A stretch of DNA of 64,000 bases from Vermamoeba vermiformis (lineage: Eukaryota > Tubulinea > Echinamoebida). The translations under genes were made by a program, and so were the position numbers. The stretch is taken from assembly GCA_045837725.1 (NCBI GenBank), contig JBEWZL010000238.1, positions 434,001 through 498,000 of the forward strand. The letters run 5' to 3'. The stretch's first letter is position 1, and each line of letters opens with the position of its first letter. Positions 47,512 through 58,826 of the stretch are shown piece by piece. The notes under the pieces are model-generated. The model had not been told where the DNA came from and did not search any database. It was given only the letters and a program-made list of their open reading frames with translations.

Positions 47512-49002
47512 ATGTTTGCGAGTGAATTTGCAAGATTAACGTCGAAACTATTCGTCGGTGCCGCTGCTTGTGCGTGGGGATTTGGTGCGGCCACTTTATT
47601 GTAAGTAATACAGGGCTATTTACGCAGAAATAATTAATAAATAATTATAGCACAAATTATCCGTTGCCAGAATGGTTAACAAATCGATTTAAATGGAATT
47701 TACTGTCGCCTGCACAAGTTGAATATTGTAAAAATCAACTGCGGGCTCAAGGTAATTTAACAAAGCTAATAATGAACTCATATAATATCGGATATTTATA
47801 AAAAATATTCCAATTTTTTCTGCGCTTATTAGGGCTGCTGATCTGATAATTTTTTCAGGCGTGTCAAATGTAGATAAATTCAATTATTACTCGTCACACG
47901 ACCTGACAGGATCATACGTTAATAACCTTGGATTAAATATTATCGTCCCCCCTCAATTTGTGGCCTCAGCCATGAGTTCCATTGGCACGGTTTATGCTGT
48001 CATGGAAGATCCGCTCATTAAAAATAAGAAAATTGGCGATATTGACCGAATAATTCAAAACAATCCACCAAATATTACAGTTAATACGATTATCAACAAT
48101 ACAAAGGAAACCAAGCAGCCAAACAAGACATCAGAATTCAGATCGATCGCAGATTTGAAAAATTTGAGTCATTCAACCGCCAATAGTACCAATAATAATC
48201 CACCACCAGCACGAAGAAGTCGATTTTGGAACTGGCTGTTAAAAGACGATGAAAACAATATTTACAAGTTCCAAACAGTCATCAACACTGAAGAAGATAA
48301 AAAGCACGTGACTGGCGAGGACTGGCGCCAGCTATTTATGGAAAAATATCAAAAAATTCCGCTCACGACAGCGGAGCAACAATTAGCGTGGAAATACATG
48401 GCGATTGGAATTAATGAACGACACGATGAATATGTGCTGTGGGCCAGCGGTACGTATTTTCATGAATAATACGAAATTGTACGAATACATTTGTATATTA
48501 TACTTCGTTTTGCGGTATTATCGGCTCCATTTATTTTGCGCATCCGGTTGCAAAAATTCTGTGGCGGATCTTTCTTTTTGCTTGATCATGAGGCCTTTTG
48601 AAATAAATTAGACTTATTCTATTCCCTATTCCTTAATAACACCATTTTCATCTGCTAGGAGCATCGTTATTTGGCACGCTATTGTTTGAAACCAAAATGA
48701 AGCACTACAAAAAAGAAGGCATGCTCATTTTAGCTCCAATTATCGCCGTCATATCCATCGCCTCGCTGTCATTTTATTTCCAGTCAAGAATGGTCAAAGA
48801 GATTTGCAAGGATAATGTTGCTGAGAATGCCAAATTAGGAATGCAACACGCAGAGGTCGAGCGACGATATAATTTGATTAATAAGAAACAACAGCAGTCG
48901 TTGTTTATTACGAGGAGTGGAAATGATTTGACCTTGTTTGGAGCTCCTTTGACGAGACGGATCAAGTTGTACAAAGAAAAGCTCGATCAATACCAGCAAT
49001 AA
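47512..49002 (+). CDS. Unknown protein with two hydrophobic segments
   Basis: About 360 residues in four exons; I do not recognise the family. The N-terminus (MFASEFARLTSKLFVGAAACAWG) is basic and amphipathic, then hydrophobic, which could be a mitochondrial leader plus membrane anchor. A mid-region is Asn-rich (ITVNTIINNTKETKQPNKTS). A conserved-looking block follows with DDENNIYKFQTVIN and EQQLAWKYMAIGINERHDEY. The second hydrophobic segment is GMLILAPIIAVISIASLSFY, preceded by ASLFGTLLFETKMKHYK. The C-terminus is charged (RRIKLYKEKLDQYQQ). Possibly an inner mitochondrial or ER membrane protein. Gaps to neighbours are short. Confidence 0.6.
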
Positions 49003-49116
49003 ACACTTGTTCATTATAACAGGCCGCAACATTTTAATTGAATCAATATTTTGCCGTTGAATAGCACACTTCCTGATACCACACTGTTTCAACTTTGGTG
49101 GTGTTCTGTAAAAAAC

Positions 49117-49130
49117 TTGACACGTGTCAA
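49117..49130. repeat. Palindrome TTGACACGTGTCAA upstream of glycosyltransferase gene
   Basis: A perfect 14-base palindrome about 90 bases before the start codon of the glycosyltransferase gene. This is the one copy placed where a CACGTG (E-box) promoter element would be expected. Confidence 0.8.
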
Positions 49131-49221
49131 CCAAATATCCCGTAAATTACGCACGTTTTTGCCTTGCTTGTCAAGAGCTTAGATGCAGATGATAGCACAA
49201 CGAGCTTAATAGAGATAAAAT

Positions 49222-50750
49222 ATGCGGAGGAATATATTTCTTTTCGGATTTGCGTTTGTGTTTATTGCAGCGATTGTGACACTTGTTCGACTGGATCTGT
49301 TATGGAAATATCAAGAACCGTATATTATCGTGGATAATTGTTATACTAATGGGACAAAAAGGTATATATATATCAGTTTTATGGAAAAAACAGTTAAGAT
49401 CTGCGATTTAGTTTAAACCAAGGCCTGACTTACAATTAATATTAGGGATGATAGAGCATTTGCAACCATTATTACGCCAGACGGAGAGGATTGGGCCCTG
49501 GCGCTGGCGCAAAATTTTGTTGATAAAAAATCAAAATATCAATTACTGATTTTAGTCGTCAATATGTAAGTTCTAAATAACGGGTATATTTTTTAAAATT
49601 TTAATAATTAATTTTACGCTAGGAATGGAAGCACGACGATTTCTGAAGAATTCAACCGCAAGGCAAAATTGCTGAATGCCAAACCAGTTCTTCTCGAAAA
49701 AGCACCAATGGCACCAACTGTCAAGCCCAGGTTTGAGTAAGAATCCTTTTCACAATCCGAATAATTACGGATTTTTCTAGACGGCAATTATTAAGTGCCA
49801 CTAAATCATTACTAGAATGTGGTCAGTGGCTTGGAACAAATTGTCAGCGTGGAAACAATTAACGAATTACTCGAAAATCGCTCTGCTCGACGTCGACATG
49901 ATGCTGTTAAAAAACGCGGACGAGTTACTTGACATGCCTGACATTTCATTCGGTAAGCGTTTTGTATTTCCATCATATAATACGCACCACTGTATTGATA
50001 TGCTTCAACAAGTTAATTTGTTATCTTACTAAAAAAAGGATTTCTCGGGGGTGACACGCACCTTAACAAAACTGAAATTACCATTGAAATGAAATGCTAA
50101 CATAATGCGCCAATAGGGATGACCTCCTGCGTTCCTTGCGAAGAGCCGTACAGTCTCAATGGCGGGCTGTTGGTGTTCGAGCCTTCAATTGTGACCTACC
50201 ACAAACTCATGAAATTGTCTCAGGAACCTAGTCCTGATAACTGGTACGTTATTTATTTGGCCAACATGCCAATAAGATATCTATTTACTTTCGCCGGGCA
50301 TATTATTTATGTCCCAGATCTGCACCAAGCATGCGATCGTGCACCAGATCTGATCAGTGATTCAATTTTGAGTAGGAAGGAGTCGGAACAACAGCTGATC
50401 AAAGAGTTCTGTACCGTTAGAGAGCCTGAAAGAGCGCACGTATTGAGCAGAATTTACAACACTAACGTCAATTCATGCCACTGTATGGAGAAAACAGCTT
50501 GGCCGTACGTCAAGATCTTGCATTGGATGTGCGACGGAACAGTAAGTCGACGATAATCACCCTATGAATCATAATATCTTATTTTACTAAGACCGGAAAA
50601 CCGTGGCACTGGACTAGAGAAAAAATTGAAACCGATCTAAAAACAATAGCCAACACTGATCCGACCAAAAAATGTGTGCACGAATTTAACTTACAATGGC
50701 ACAATAACTATGAGCGTGCAATGGCGAATACTGCTTCTGTTAAAGCGTAA
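49222..50750 (+). CDS. Family 8 (glycogenin-like) glycosyltransferase, type II membrane protein
   Basis: Transfers a sugar from a nucleotide donor, probably in the Golgi. The N-terminus MRRNIFLFGFAFVFIAAIV is a short basic end followed by a signal anchor. The catalytic domain shows ATIITPDGEDWALALAQN, then IALLDVDMMLLKN, with DVD as the metal- and donor-binding DxD, then EEPYSLNGGLLVFEPS and KILHWMCDGTGKPWHW, the His/Gly/Lys motif at the end of the GT8 fold. These match the glycogenin/galactinol synthase branch in order. Length (about 375 residues over several exons) is usual for the family. Acceptor and donor sugar cannot be told from sequence. Ends at 50750, about 90 bases before the next start. 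Confidence 0.8.
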
Positions 50751-50838
50751 TTGTACAATAAATTAATTTGGATTTAACTAACTAAAGAGGAAATGTGCTC
50801 GGGCCATTAATTTTACTCAAACTAACCAACCACTACAA

Positions 50839-52829
50839 ATGGCGACTAAAGTAACAAAAAAGAGAAAATTATTGGACGGAACAGCAACTGATACGGCGAT
50901 TGAGCTCGACGAATACGTCTTCACTCCGATCCACCTCAAAACTCTTCAAAAGAATTTAGAATCCATTCCGCATGATATAGTAAGCTAAAAATATGAAAAT
51001 AACTTGAATCAAGCGTAATTCATCAATTCTAAAAATTATTAGAATTAAGATAATTTTATTATTTATTCTTTCAAGGCCAACTGGTTTATAAAATATCCAA
51101 TTAAAATTTTTTTTAGCTTATTCGCACGCTAGTAAGCATTGCAAGCAAAGATCTGTCGTTCGTCGAAAAGTTGAATGAAGAAGTCCCTCAAAGTACGAAC
51201 TAACTCTCCTACGTATGAATATTCCACAATTAATATTTTCGGTGCATAGATATGGATGTTAATTCGTCCACAAAAGCGAAGCTGCATCACGATCCAGATC
51301 AACACCTTTTAGCTGACAAACAAGACTCGAACAACGAAATTGAAGCACGACAATATAGTCCTACTAAAATTAGCGACTACATTAACGTAATATTTGACGC
51401 GCACAAGTTTTTCGGGCAGGGTAAGCGCTGATCCAGCTCTTTATTTCTGTTCACCATTCATGAACTTTTGTACATTAGGCGAAGATTGCCCATACGGAGA
51501 AGAAGCGGATGATAGAGAAGAAGAGGTATAAATATTCAACGGATCCGAACCAATCAGATCCGCTTTAGGGACATCTATCTAACCGCTCTCTCATTTAATT
51601 ATAGTACGAAAACCTCCTAGAATCTCTTCGCAAGTTAATGAATCAAACACGCACCTTGTCTAATATTGGCGAGCAAGCCAGTGCTTACATCATACTCCGC
51701 GTCATGTATGACGAAATTGATATTGTATGCAAAGAATCCTCAGCCTATTATTAGTTCTAATTATTAATAATAATGTTTCAATTCTAGGACAGAATTAAGT
51801 CCAACGGTAAATTCGATGAAGACGAATGGGATGAACTTGAAACGATGCCAGAGGTGATTTGTGCTGAGATTGAACAGCTGTACAAACAAGTTGAAGCAGC
51901 ACTGAGCGCAGAAGAGAAAGAATACTGCGAACAACGATTAGCGGCGTAAGTATTGACACTTATATATACGATGCAAGGGTGTGTTTTTTAATGTCATCAT
52001 TGTGCTAGTTATGAAGCTGAAAAGCCCAACGAAGTGAACAACTCGTTTGTGATGACAAACTTCCCTTGGGACTTGCACTACATCAAAAAGACCTATCCTG
52101 ATCGTTATTTGGTGTCAGATCGGTATCTCAATCGCTTCTCTATTAAATCTAAAACTACTGTAAGTACCAGACCACCGATGTAGATAATACTTACATGAAT
52201 CTTTGCAGCCTCTTCCACGCGGCAATAATTATGTTGTGGTAGCACAGATAGCCGATCCATATTTCGGAGACAATTGCCAACTAGAACTGCAGTTCAGCGA
52301 CAAAAAAGTGTTTTCGTACAAATGTTCCAAGCACACTCGCTCCGCGCAATTCTGCGAACATTTGACCGGCTTGGCTGTGCAAATTTGCACCGAAAAGACC
52401 AAGCTCTTGCTGTACATGAGTGGTCAGACGTCTATTCAAGCCAATGTCACGGCAAAGAAAGACAAGAAACCCACGCCACATACGAACTCACTTTTTCAAA
52501 AGCCAAATTATAACAAACCAACTGCTAAAACATTGCCAGTGACAGCTCCGTACAAATCATCAGTTCAAACAAACTCGAATTATAATAGTCCTGCTGTGAC
52601 GAATGTGCGGTCTGTTCCAAAAGCAGCCGTGAAAACGACGCATTTGGCGAACTCGCACAACAAATCAACAAACAAAAGTAAAACCACTCGGGAGTTATCG
52701 ATCAAAGAAATAATCGCTGCAAAGCAAGCTGAAGCTTTGAGAGCAGCCATAGCGATGTTACAGGCAAAAAAACAAGGGCCTAAAATGCACCTAGCCAAAC
52801 CTAATAGCCGAACGAATAATAAACGATAA
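50839..52829 (+). CDS. Unknown nuclear-type protein with a degenerate SWIM-like zinc motif
   Basis: About 480 residues in nine or so exons. The N-terminus MATKVTKKRKLLDG holds a KKRK nuclear-import-like patch. The middle is helical and acidic (EEADDREEE, ESLRKLMNQTRTLSNIGEQA, DEDEWDELETMPEVI). The segment VFSYKCSKHTRSAQFCEHL has the shape of a SWIM zinc finger (CxC, spacer, CxH), but Tyr stands where the first Cys should be. The C-terminal 140 residues are Lys/Asn/Thr-rich and disordered, with a helix IKEIIAAKQAEALRAAIAML. SWIM motifs occur in recombination and ubiquitin-related proteins. I cannot assign a function. Confidence 0.55.
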
Positions 52830-52848
52830 TTGCTCGGAAATTTAAGTT

Positions 52849-53094
52849 TTGAGGTGGATCGGAGTGAAGACGTATTCGTCGAGCTCAATCGCCGTATCAG
52901 TTGCTGTTCCGTCCAATAATTTTCTCTTTTTCGTTCACTCGGCTCACAAGTCAGCGCACAAGACTCCTACAACTACTACTACTACAACGAGCTCAGTACC
53001 CTTTACTTTTAGAAGAAAGGCTCAATATGAACCGCCGTCGAGGGAAGTGCGACAATCTACTTTAAAGAAAAGATCAACCCGTCGTCGCAAATAA
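52849..53094 (+). CDS. Possible small basic protein, doubtful
   Basis: An 81-codon frame between two convergent genes. It encodes Ser/Thr-rich low complexity with a run of Thr (TPTTTTTTTSS) and a very basic end (LKKRSTRRRK). No domain, signal peptide or relative is recognised. It could be 3' UTR of the preceding gene that happens to be open. Confidence 0.25.
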   Translation: MRWIGVKTYSSSSIAVSVAVPSNNFLFFVHSAHKSAHKTPTTTTTTTSSVPFTFRRKAQYEPPSREVRQSTLKKRSTRRRK

Positions 53095-53158
53095 TGTTAG
53101 TTGTATTTTAATAAAACAATTTATTGGCAATAAATAGGTGAAGTTACTACAATACGAT

Positions 53159-56100
53159 TTACTGGTCTTCGAACAGGGGCTTATCGAAGGGATTAAAATC
53201 ATCGGCGGGGGCTGGTGTCGCATCCGAAGGCAGATCGGCACCGCTGCTAAGAGGTTTGAAGAAATCGTCTTCACCTGGTGCTGCGGCTGTGTCGGAGCTT
53301 AAAGGCTTGAAGAAGTCATCCTCGGCTGAAAATACACAGTTAGACATGAACACTAAAATTAGATCAGATCTACGTACTTGATGGAGCAGCTGTGCCATTG
53401 GTGGCAGCCGCGCTATCGTTTGTGGTCAAAGCACTGATCTTATTCAACACGGCTTGTTCAGTAACAGTCAACGGTGCCTTAGGCTCTTCAGTGTGCGTGA
53501 CAGGTGCAGCAAAGTCGTCTTCAGGCTTCGGGTGCTCAACGGTGGCGGAGCTCACGGGCTTGAAGAAGTCATCGTCCTCGCCTAGAGCGGATTAGATTCG
53601 ACACTTGTGATAGAAATATTCGTGTACGTACTAGGATGAACAACAGGAGTTGTGTCTTGCTTAGCGGGCAATGGCGGGGCAGAGGTGTCCTTGGCAGGCA
53701 ATTGAGGAGCATCGCTAGCTGACACGGACAATTGAGTGGTCAAGCGACGGTTAGAGCGAGAAGCAGGGGGTGGCGGGGCCGAGAAGCTGACGTCTTTAGG
53801 TGAAGCGTTCTCAGCGGCAGCTTGACTGACAGTCGGTGCAATCTTGAAGCTGATGGCTGATTGCACTCTGTCGGGTTGGTCCCACGATTCAGAGCTCGAC
53901 TCGTCGTCATCCTTCTTGTTAGTCTTGGCAGGCAAAGGAGGAGCAGCGACAACAGGAGTGCTCTCTTTAGGAGGCAATGGAGGACCTGTGACAGCAACGG
54001 CAGTATCCTTTGGAGGCAATTTCGGTGAATTAACATCAGCCTCGGCTTGCACCTTGCGCACGGCAGGAGGAGTAGCGGGTTTGACAGGGGACTCGAACCA
54101 ATCGTTCGTGCTAGGACCAAAGGCATCAGCGGCATTGACGACAGGGACTGGCTTTTGAACTGCGACTTGTTGGGCCAACTGTGCTTGTTGTTGAGCCAAG
54201 GCTTGTTGGTGAGCGAGTACTTGTTGTGCTTGTTGGGCCTTTTGCTTTTGTTTCTGCGCCAACAAGTCCTCTTTGAGCTTGCGCAGCTGTTGAATGGACT
54301 TCTGTTGCTTGTCCAAGTTCATTTTGTTCTCATCGAGTTGCTTCTCCATGGTAGCCAACTGATCCTTCTCCAACTGGAACTGATCGCGTCGTTGTCTAAC
54401 AATGCTATCAAATTGTTCTATAACACATGTTAGTCAAGTACCATTACGATAGCTAACGCTCTTACCCTTTTGTTCTTGAACAGTTTGCAATTGGTTCTTG
54501 GCGAATTGAATCTTCTCCTTGAGCGAGGCACTCTTAATCTTTTGACGCTCGACTTCGAGTTCGAGTTGCTTGACTTCGGCCTTGAAAACTTCAATTTGTT
54601 GATCTTGCATGTCGACCATCTTAGTGTTCTCGTTGTTCTTCATTTGAGCCTCGCGCAACTGCTTGATCAATTCTTCTTTCATCTTCAAGTTTTGAATGGC
54701 TTGGGCCTTCAATCGCTCAATCTCCTTACGCTCCTCTTCGAGTTTCTGTTGTTGCGCTTGTTGCAAGAGCATTTGTTGTTGCATCAATTGTTGCTGAGCA
54801 AGTGCTTGTTGTTGCTCGAGCAATTGTTGTTTCTTCAATTGTTCTTGTTGCTGCTGCATCAAAGCTTGTTGACGGAGCTGTTCTTGTTGCTGTATCATCA
54901 TTTGTTGTTGTCTGAGCACTTCTTGTTCCTTCAACAGCTGTTGTTGTCTCAACTCCTCTTCGCGTTGTTGTTGCAACTGTTGTTGACGCAATAACTCGTC
55001 GCGTTGCTTCTGTTGTTCAACGAGAAGTTGTTGACGCATGATCTCTTCTTGTTGCTTCTTCAAAATCTGTTGTTGCTTCAATTGCTCTTCTTGTTGTTGT
55101 TGCAACAATTGTTGTTGGCGCAATTGCTCTTGTTGCTGTTGAATGATTTGCTGCTGACGAACTTCTTCCTGCTTCAACATCTCCAACTTCAACTGTTCTT
55201 GTTGCTGCTGCACTAATTGCTGTTGTCTCATTTGTTCGATCTTCATCTGTTCTTGTTGTTGCAACAACGCGTTTTGCTTCAAGCCTTCACGAGCTTGTTC
55301 CAATCTGGCTTGTTCTTGCTTCAACAAATCAAGCTTGGATTGACCCTCTTGCATTTGTTGAAGTCGCAATTGCTCGAGACGAAGAGTCTCTTGCTTCAAT
55401 TGTTCAATGCGGATTTGTTCTTGACGAATCTGCTCCATTCTGGCCCACTCTTGCACTTGAGTCTGTTGCTTGATGGCTTCGAGCTTGAGCATCTCTTGGC
55501 GCAACAACTCTTGGCGCTGTTGTTCTTGCTTTTCTTGTTCAAGGCGCAGTTGTTCCAATCGAGATTGCTCTTGACGAATTTGCTCGAGTCTGGCTTGTTC
55601 TTGTTGCTGCAACACACGGAACTGTTCAGCTTGTTGTTGTTGCTGAGCAAAGCCTTGCTGAACTTGTTGCAACTGGCTCTGAGTGTATTGGTATTGTTGT
55701 TGCGCGGCACGTAATTGTTGTTGAGCAGCTTCTTGTTGTTGCAACAGTCGTTGTGCTTCACGCTGTTCACGTTCTCTTTGTTCGCGTTCTCTTTGCTCTC
55801 GCTCTCGTTGCTCTCTTTCACGCTGTTCGCGCTCTCGTTGTTGTTGTGCGTGATCGTTGCTGAAAGTGGGCGTGGGAAGATCGGAGAATGGATCCTTGAC
55901 AGGTCAACTTGTTAGCGCAAGCCGAGTTCAATCTTGTGTGCTAGTACTTACACCACCTTTACGAGTAATGATCAATGCAGCACCGAGTGACTTCAACAAG
56001 TTAGGAGGCACCTGATCGGGTAGCTTGCCACCATTGCGTGCGTGAGCAAGATAGTGCATGGCCATGGAGAACTCAGTCAGATCCAAGCGACCATCAGTGT

Positions 56101-57917
56101 CCACATCGGAGAGGGAACTAAGATGTATCATGTTAGCATGTTACAATCAATTGAGACTGAATAGACTTACAAAATCTTAGCGAGAATTTCTTTGGGCAGA
56201 CCAGACTTCGTGAACAACTCCTTGATTTGCAAGCCAGAGATGAATCCATCATTGTCAGTATCGTAACGACGGAAGTAGCTGGCATAAAGTGCCTTTTGCT
56301 CGTCAGTCACCCACCACTCCTATGAACCGAAAATGTTCAGTCAAGTCAGATCCTCAATTGACACGCGTGTCCCTTACATCTTGTGACTGCAGACTGTTCG
56401 CAAGCGCATTCGAATCAAACACAATTGTGCCGCGGTTATTGGGGAACAACTCGTTGGTGCTCAAATACGAGGGGGTGTGAGAGCCAGTGTTTCCGAAGTT
56501 ACCGCTGCTAGTGTTGTTTGTTACAAAGGGCGATGAACCTCCGAAAGGACTGCCAACGGCATCTATAACAAATTATAAGCCATGGCTTGTGGTGGAGGTA
56601 AAATACAATCTTACCATTAGTGGAGAATACGGACGGTGTGTTCAACGGAGCATTGAATGACGGGGCCGAAGAAGAAGGCATGCCAATAGACACTAACAAT
56701 GACTGCGGCACTTGTTGTGGGATCTCTTGACCAGCCAACTTCGCTTTAATCAAGAAGAACGCGATGGCAAATTCATTGAAATTCAAGCGGGGATCCATCG
56801 ACACCTTGGCCAACGACCTTCAACGAGACATTAGGCGGTATTAAATAAATAGCATTATATTACTCCATACCATATCTTGCCGAGATCAGCAGTGGCCAAT
56901 TGTGAACGCAAGAAAAATTGCTTCGCATCCGCAGCTGGAATAGACGATTAATACTCATTAACAGCTTTCGTGTGCGAATTATTATAATTTAAATATTGCG
57001 CTCATTTTCTCTGGCAATAATAATTACCTAAAATTAAGCCGTCTCTGTCCGAGTCCAAAGAGTCAAAATAATTTCTGAACTGATTAATGCTCTGCTCTGT
57101 CAATCGCCATTCAAAACCAGGTCCCTATGTTACAGTGCGTTAGCAATTATTGATAAAGAGGCTGGACAAGGTCAACGCTGATCGGGTAAGGTAAAACGGA
57201 AAAAACGATAGATGCAATTAAATCAACATCAAAAAACCTCGTGCAAATAATATACGGGAATTATAAATAATTATGCTGATGTCTGCATGTTGTTTTCATG
57301 AAGATTTTTACCTTCTTAGTCGGAAATTGAACGCCCTCCAAGCGAGGCATCGGAACGTCTAATTAATACATGATTAAATTTATGTACGATTATTAGAGTA
57401 AAAAATATGTAATCAATGAAACAAACGTGTAAATTTGTTTGATCGTGAAAAAGTCTAATCTTACTCGTGGTCGTAATGAGATTTTGAATAGAGGGGTCTC
57501 TGCCATTTTGAGCTAGTGCAATTAATTTTAATGCCGTGCAAAATTCCTCTTTCTTCAAATAAGTCAAGCCACCCACGTTGACTTCGGCCCAAATCTAATA
57601 ACAATTAGAATTTTCGCACATATGCTCATAATTAGAAAATAATGCATTTACGCGTGTATTTGATTATTAATTTCATATTTATCAAATTATTACCGTGATT
57701 GATTGGTAATTGCAATATAAAAATTTGGAAAATCTTCAAATATTCCAACACGGCGTATTTAATACGTGACAATATTATTACTTACTCTTCCTAGCTGATT
57801 ACGCTGTAATCCTGAGCGAGCGAAGAAATTTGCGTCTTGGAGACCAATTACGCCATCCTTGTCAGCATCGGCTAAAGAGAATAAATAATCGTACTTCTCT
57901 CTTTCGTCCAGCTCCAT
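53159..57917 (-). CDS. Eps15/Ede1-like EH-domain endocytic scaffold
   Basis: A scaffold of clathrin-mediated endocytosis, about 1,250 residues. It has three EH domains: MELDEREKYDYLFSLADADK with DADKDGVIG, then FDSLDSDRDGLIL, then YFRRYDTDNDGFISGLQIKE, each with a calcium-type EF loop, and a repeat helper such as FNEFAIAFFLIKAKLAGQEI. Next is DPFSDLP, an Arg/Glu repeat (REREQREREQ), and a 400-residue Gln-rich coiled coil (55744-54434) as in Eps15 and Ede1. The C-terminal region is Pro/Ala-rich with repeated PPLPAK (SH3 ligands), then DDDFFKPVSS, EDDFFKPLSS twice and ADDFNPFDKPLF, which offer acidic-Phe adaptor-binding motifs and an NPF. The start at 57917 gives the first EH domain directly. 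Many exons, all joined in phase where checked. Confidence 0.88.
56356..56370. repeat. Imperfect relative of the CACGTG palindrome
   Basis: TTGACACGCGTGTCC in an intron of the Eps15-like gene: same half-site TTGACACG, but CGCG core and one mismatched arm. Listed only as a weak relative of the five perfect copies. Confidence 0.4.
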
Positions 57918-58151
57918 CGTTATAATTAAAAATTACAAGGATGTTGTGGTATTAATTCGCAATACAATTCGGTTATGAGAACCTCAAAAAAATGAAAAAT
58001 TTACCGCACTCGAGCACGTGCAAATTCAAATGCAGTGTATTCTAGTATCAAAAGATACTATCAACTTTAAATGCCTTCGGAATGTTACGGTTGCATTAAT
58101 AACGCTAGATTTTTGATTTAAAGGGAAAGTTTATTTACAAGTTAGATCCGC

Positions 58152-58370
58152 TTAAGCGTGCTTGGCTTGCTCCTTGTAGTGATCAGCCTTGACTCCAGAA
58201 ACAGTTTCCTTGGTCTTCTCGCTAACTGCGTGAGCACCAGCTTCGAGACGTTCTACGACACCTCTGTTGGGGTCCATAGCGCGGTTCTTAGCAGCCTCGC
58301 CTTGCACGTGGTGGTTGGCCTCGTCGACGCGGTTGGAGATTGAGTTAGCGGCGTTCTTGATGTTTTCCAT
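58152..58370 (-). CDS. Grg1/CCG-1-like small hydrophilic stress protein
   Basis: A 72-residue, highly charged protein without introns. It starts MENIKNAANSISNRVDEANH and ends GVKADHYKEQAKHA. This follows fungal glucose-repressible protein Grg1 / clock-controlled CCG-1 closely in layout: a start like MDSIKNAANYV, a central EAAKNRAMDPN equivalent to EANKEVAKD, then a helix with KTKETVSGVKAD and a KEQAKH end. The longer frame to 58481 reads a different, Cys-rich leader and I reject it. Grg1 proteins are abundant, starvation- and stress-induced, and of unclear biochemical role, perhaps LEA-like. GC-rich, biased codons suggest high expression. A 456-base region upstream is shared with the divergent half-MADS gene. 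Confidence 0.75.
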   Translation of the reverse strand: MENIKNAANSISNRVDEANHHVQGEAAKNRAMDPNRGVVERLEAGAHAVSEKTKETVSGVKADHYKEQAKHA

Positions 58371-58826
58371 GATGGTTAGTTGTGTTGATTTGTCAGTTGT
58401 TTTTTGTTGAATTGAAATGCTGCAACTTGCTTCCCTTTTATCCTTGGGGCAGGAGCATATGACCAGAGATTCTATCGACATTTAAAAGAAAATGTTAGGT
58501 TGCGTCGATTCCAACTGAGTTTTCTTAGGCGCGGAATAGCTCCCAGAACTATCTTCGAAATTTCTATTGCGCGAACGCTGTAGGCCCAGTGTGAAGTATT
58601 GCTCGATGATGCTATGGGTCATTATACATCAGGCGTGAGAGTGAGTGTCAGCATGCTGAGTGTTTTTAAACTTGCTCGGGCTCCGCTGCTCGTTAACTGT
58701 TGCCGCCCTTTTTAGCGTTTAAATTTGAAGTTCATCAACAATGGAAGCAACACGAACATAAGGATAATTAATAAACGGTCAAACATTTTAACGCGAATAA
58801 GCGCCACAATATATAAACTGTAAGAA
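58371..58826. other. Divergent promoter region, 456 bases
   Basis: This separates the Grg1-like gene (-) and the half-MADS gene (+). It contains no convincing open frame and no exon that would supply the missing N-terminal half of a MADS domain. Confidence 0.5.

Noticed and set aside
54470-55714. Long Leu-rich plus-strand frames
   Set aside because: They are the antisense shadow of the Gln-rich coiled coil in the Eps15-like gene; CAA/CAG repeats read as Leu on the other strand.
58371-58481. Longer N-terminus for the Grg1-like protein starting MSIESLVIC
   Set aside because: It adds a Cys-containing leader unlike the family; the start MENIKNAAN matches known Grg1 starts.
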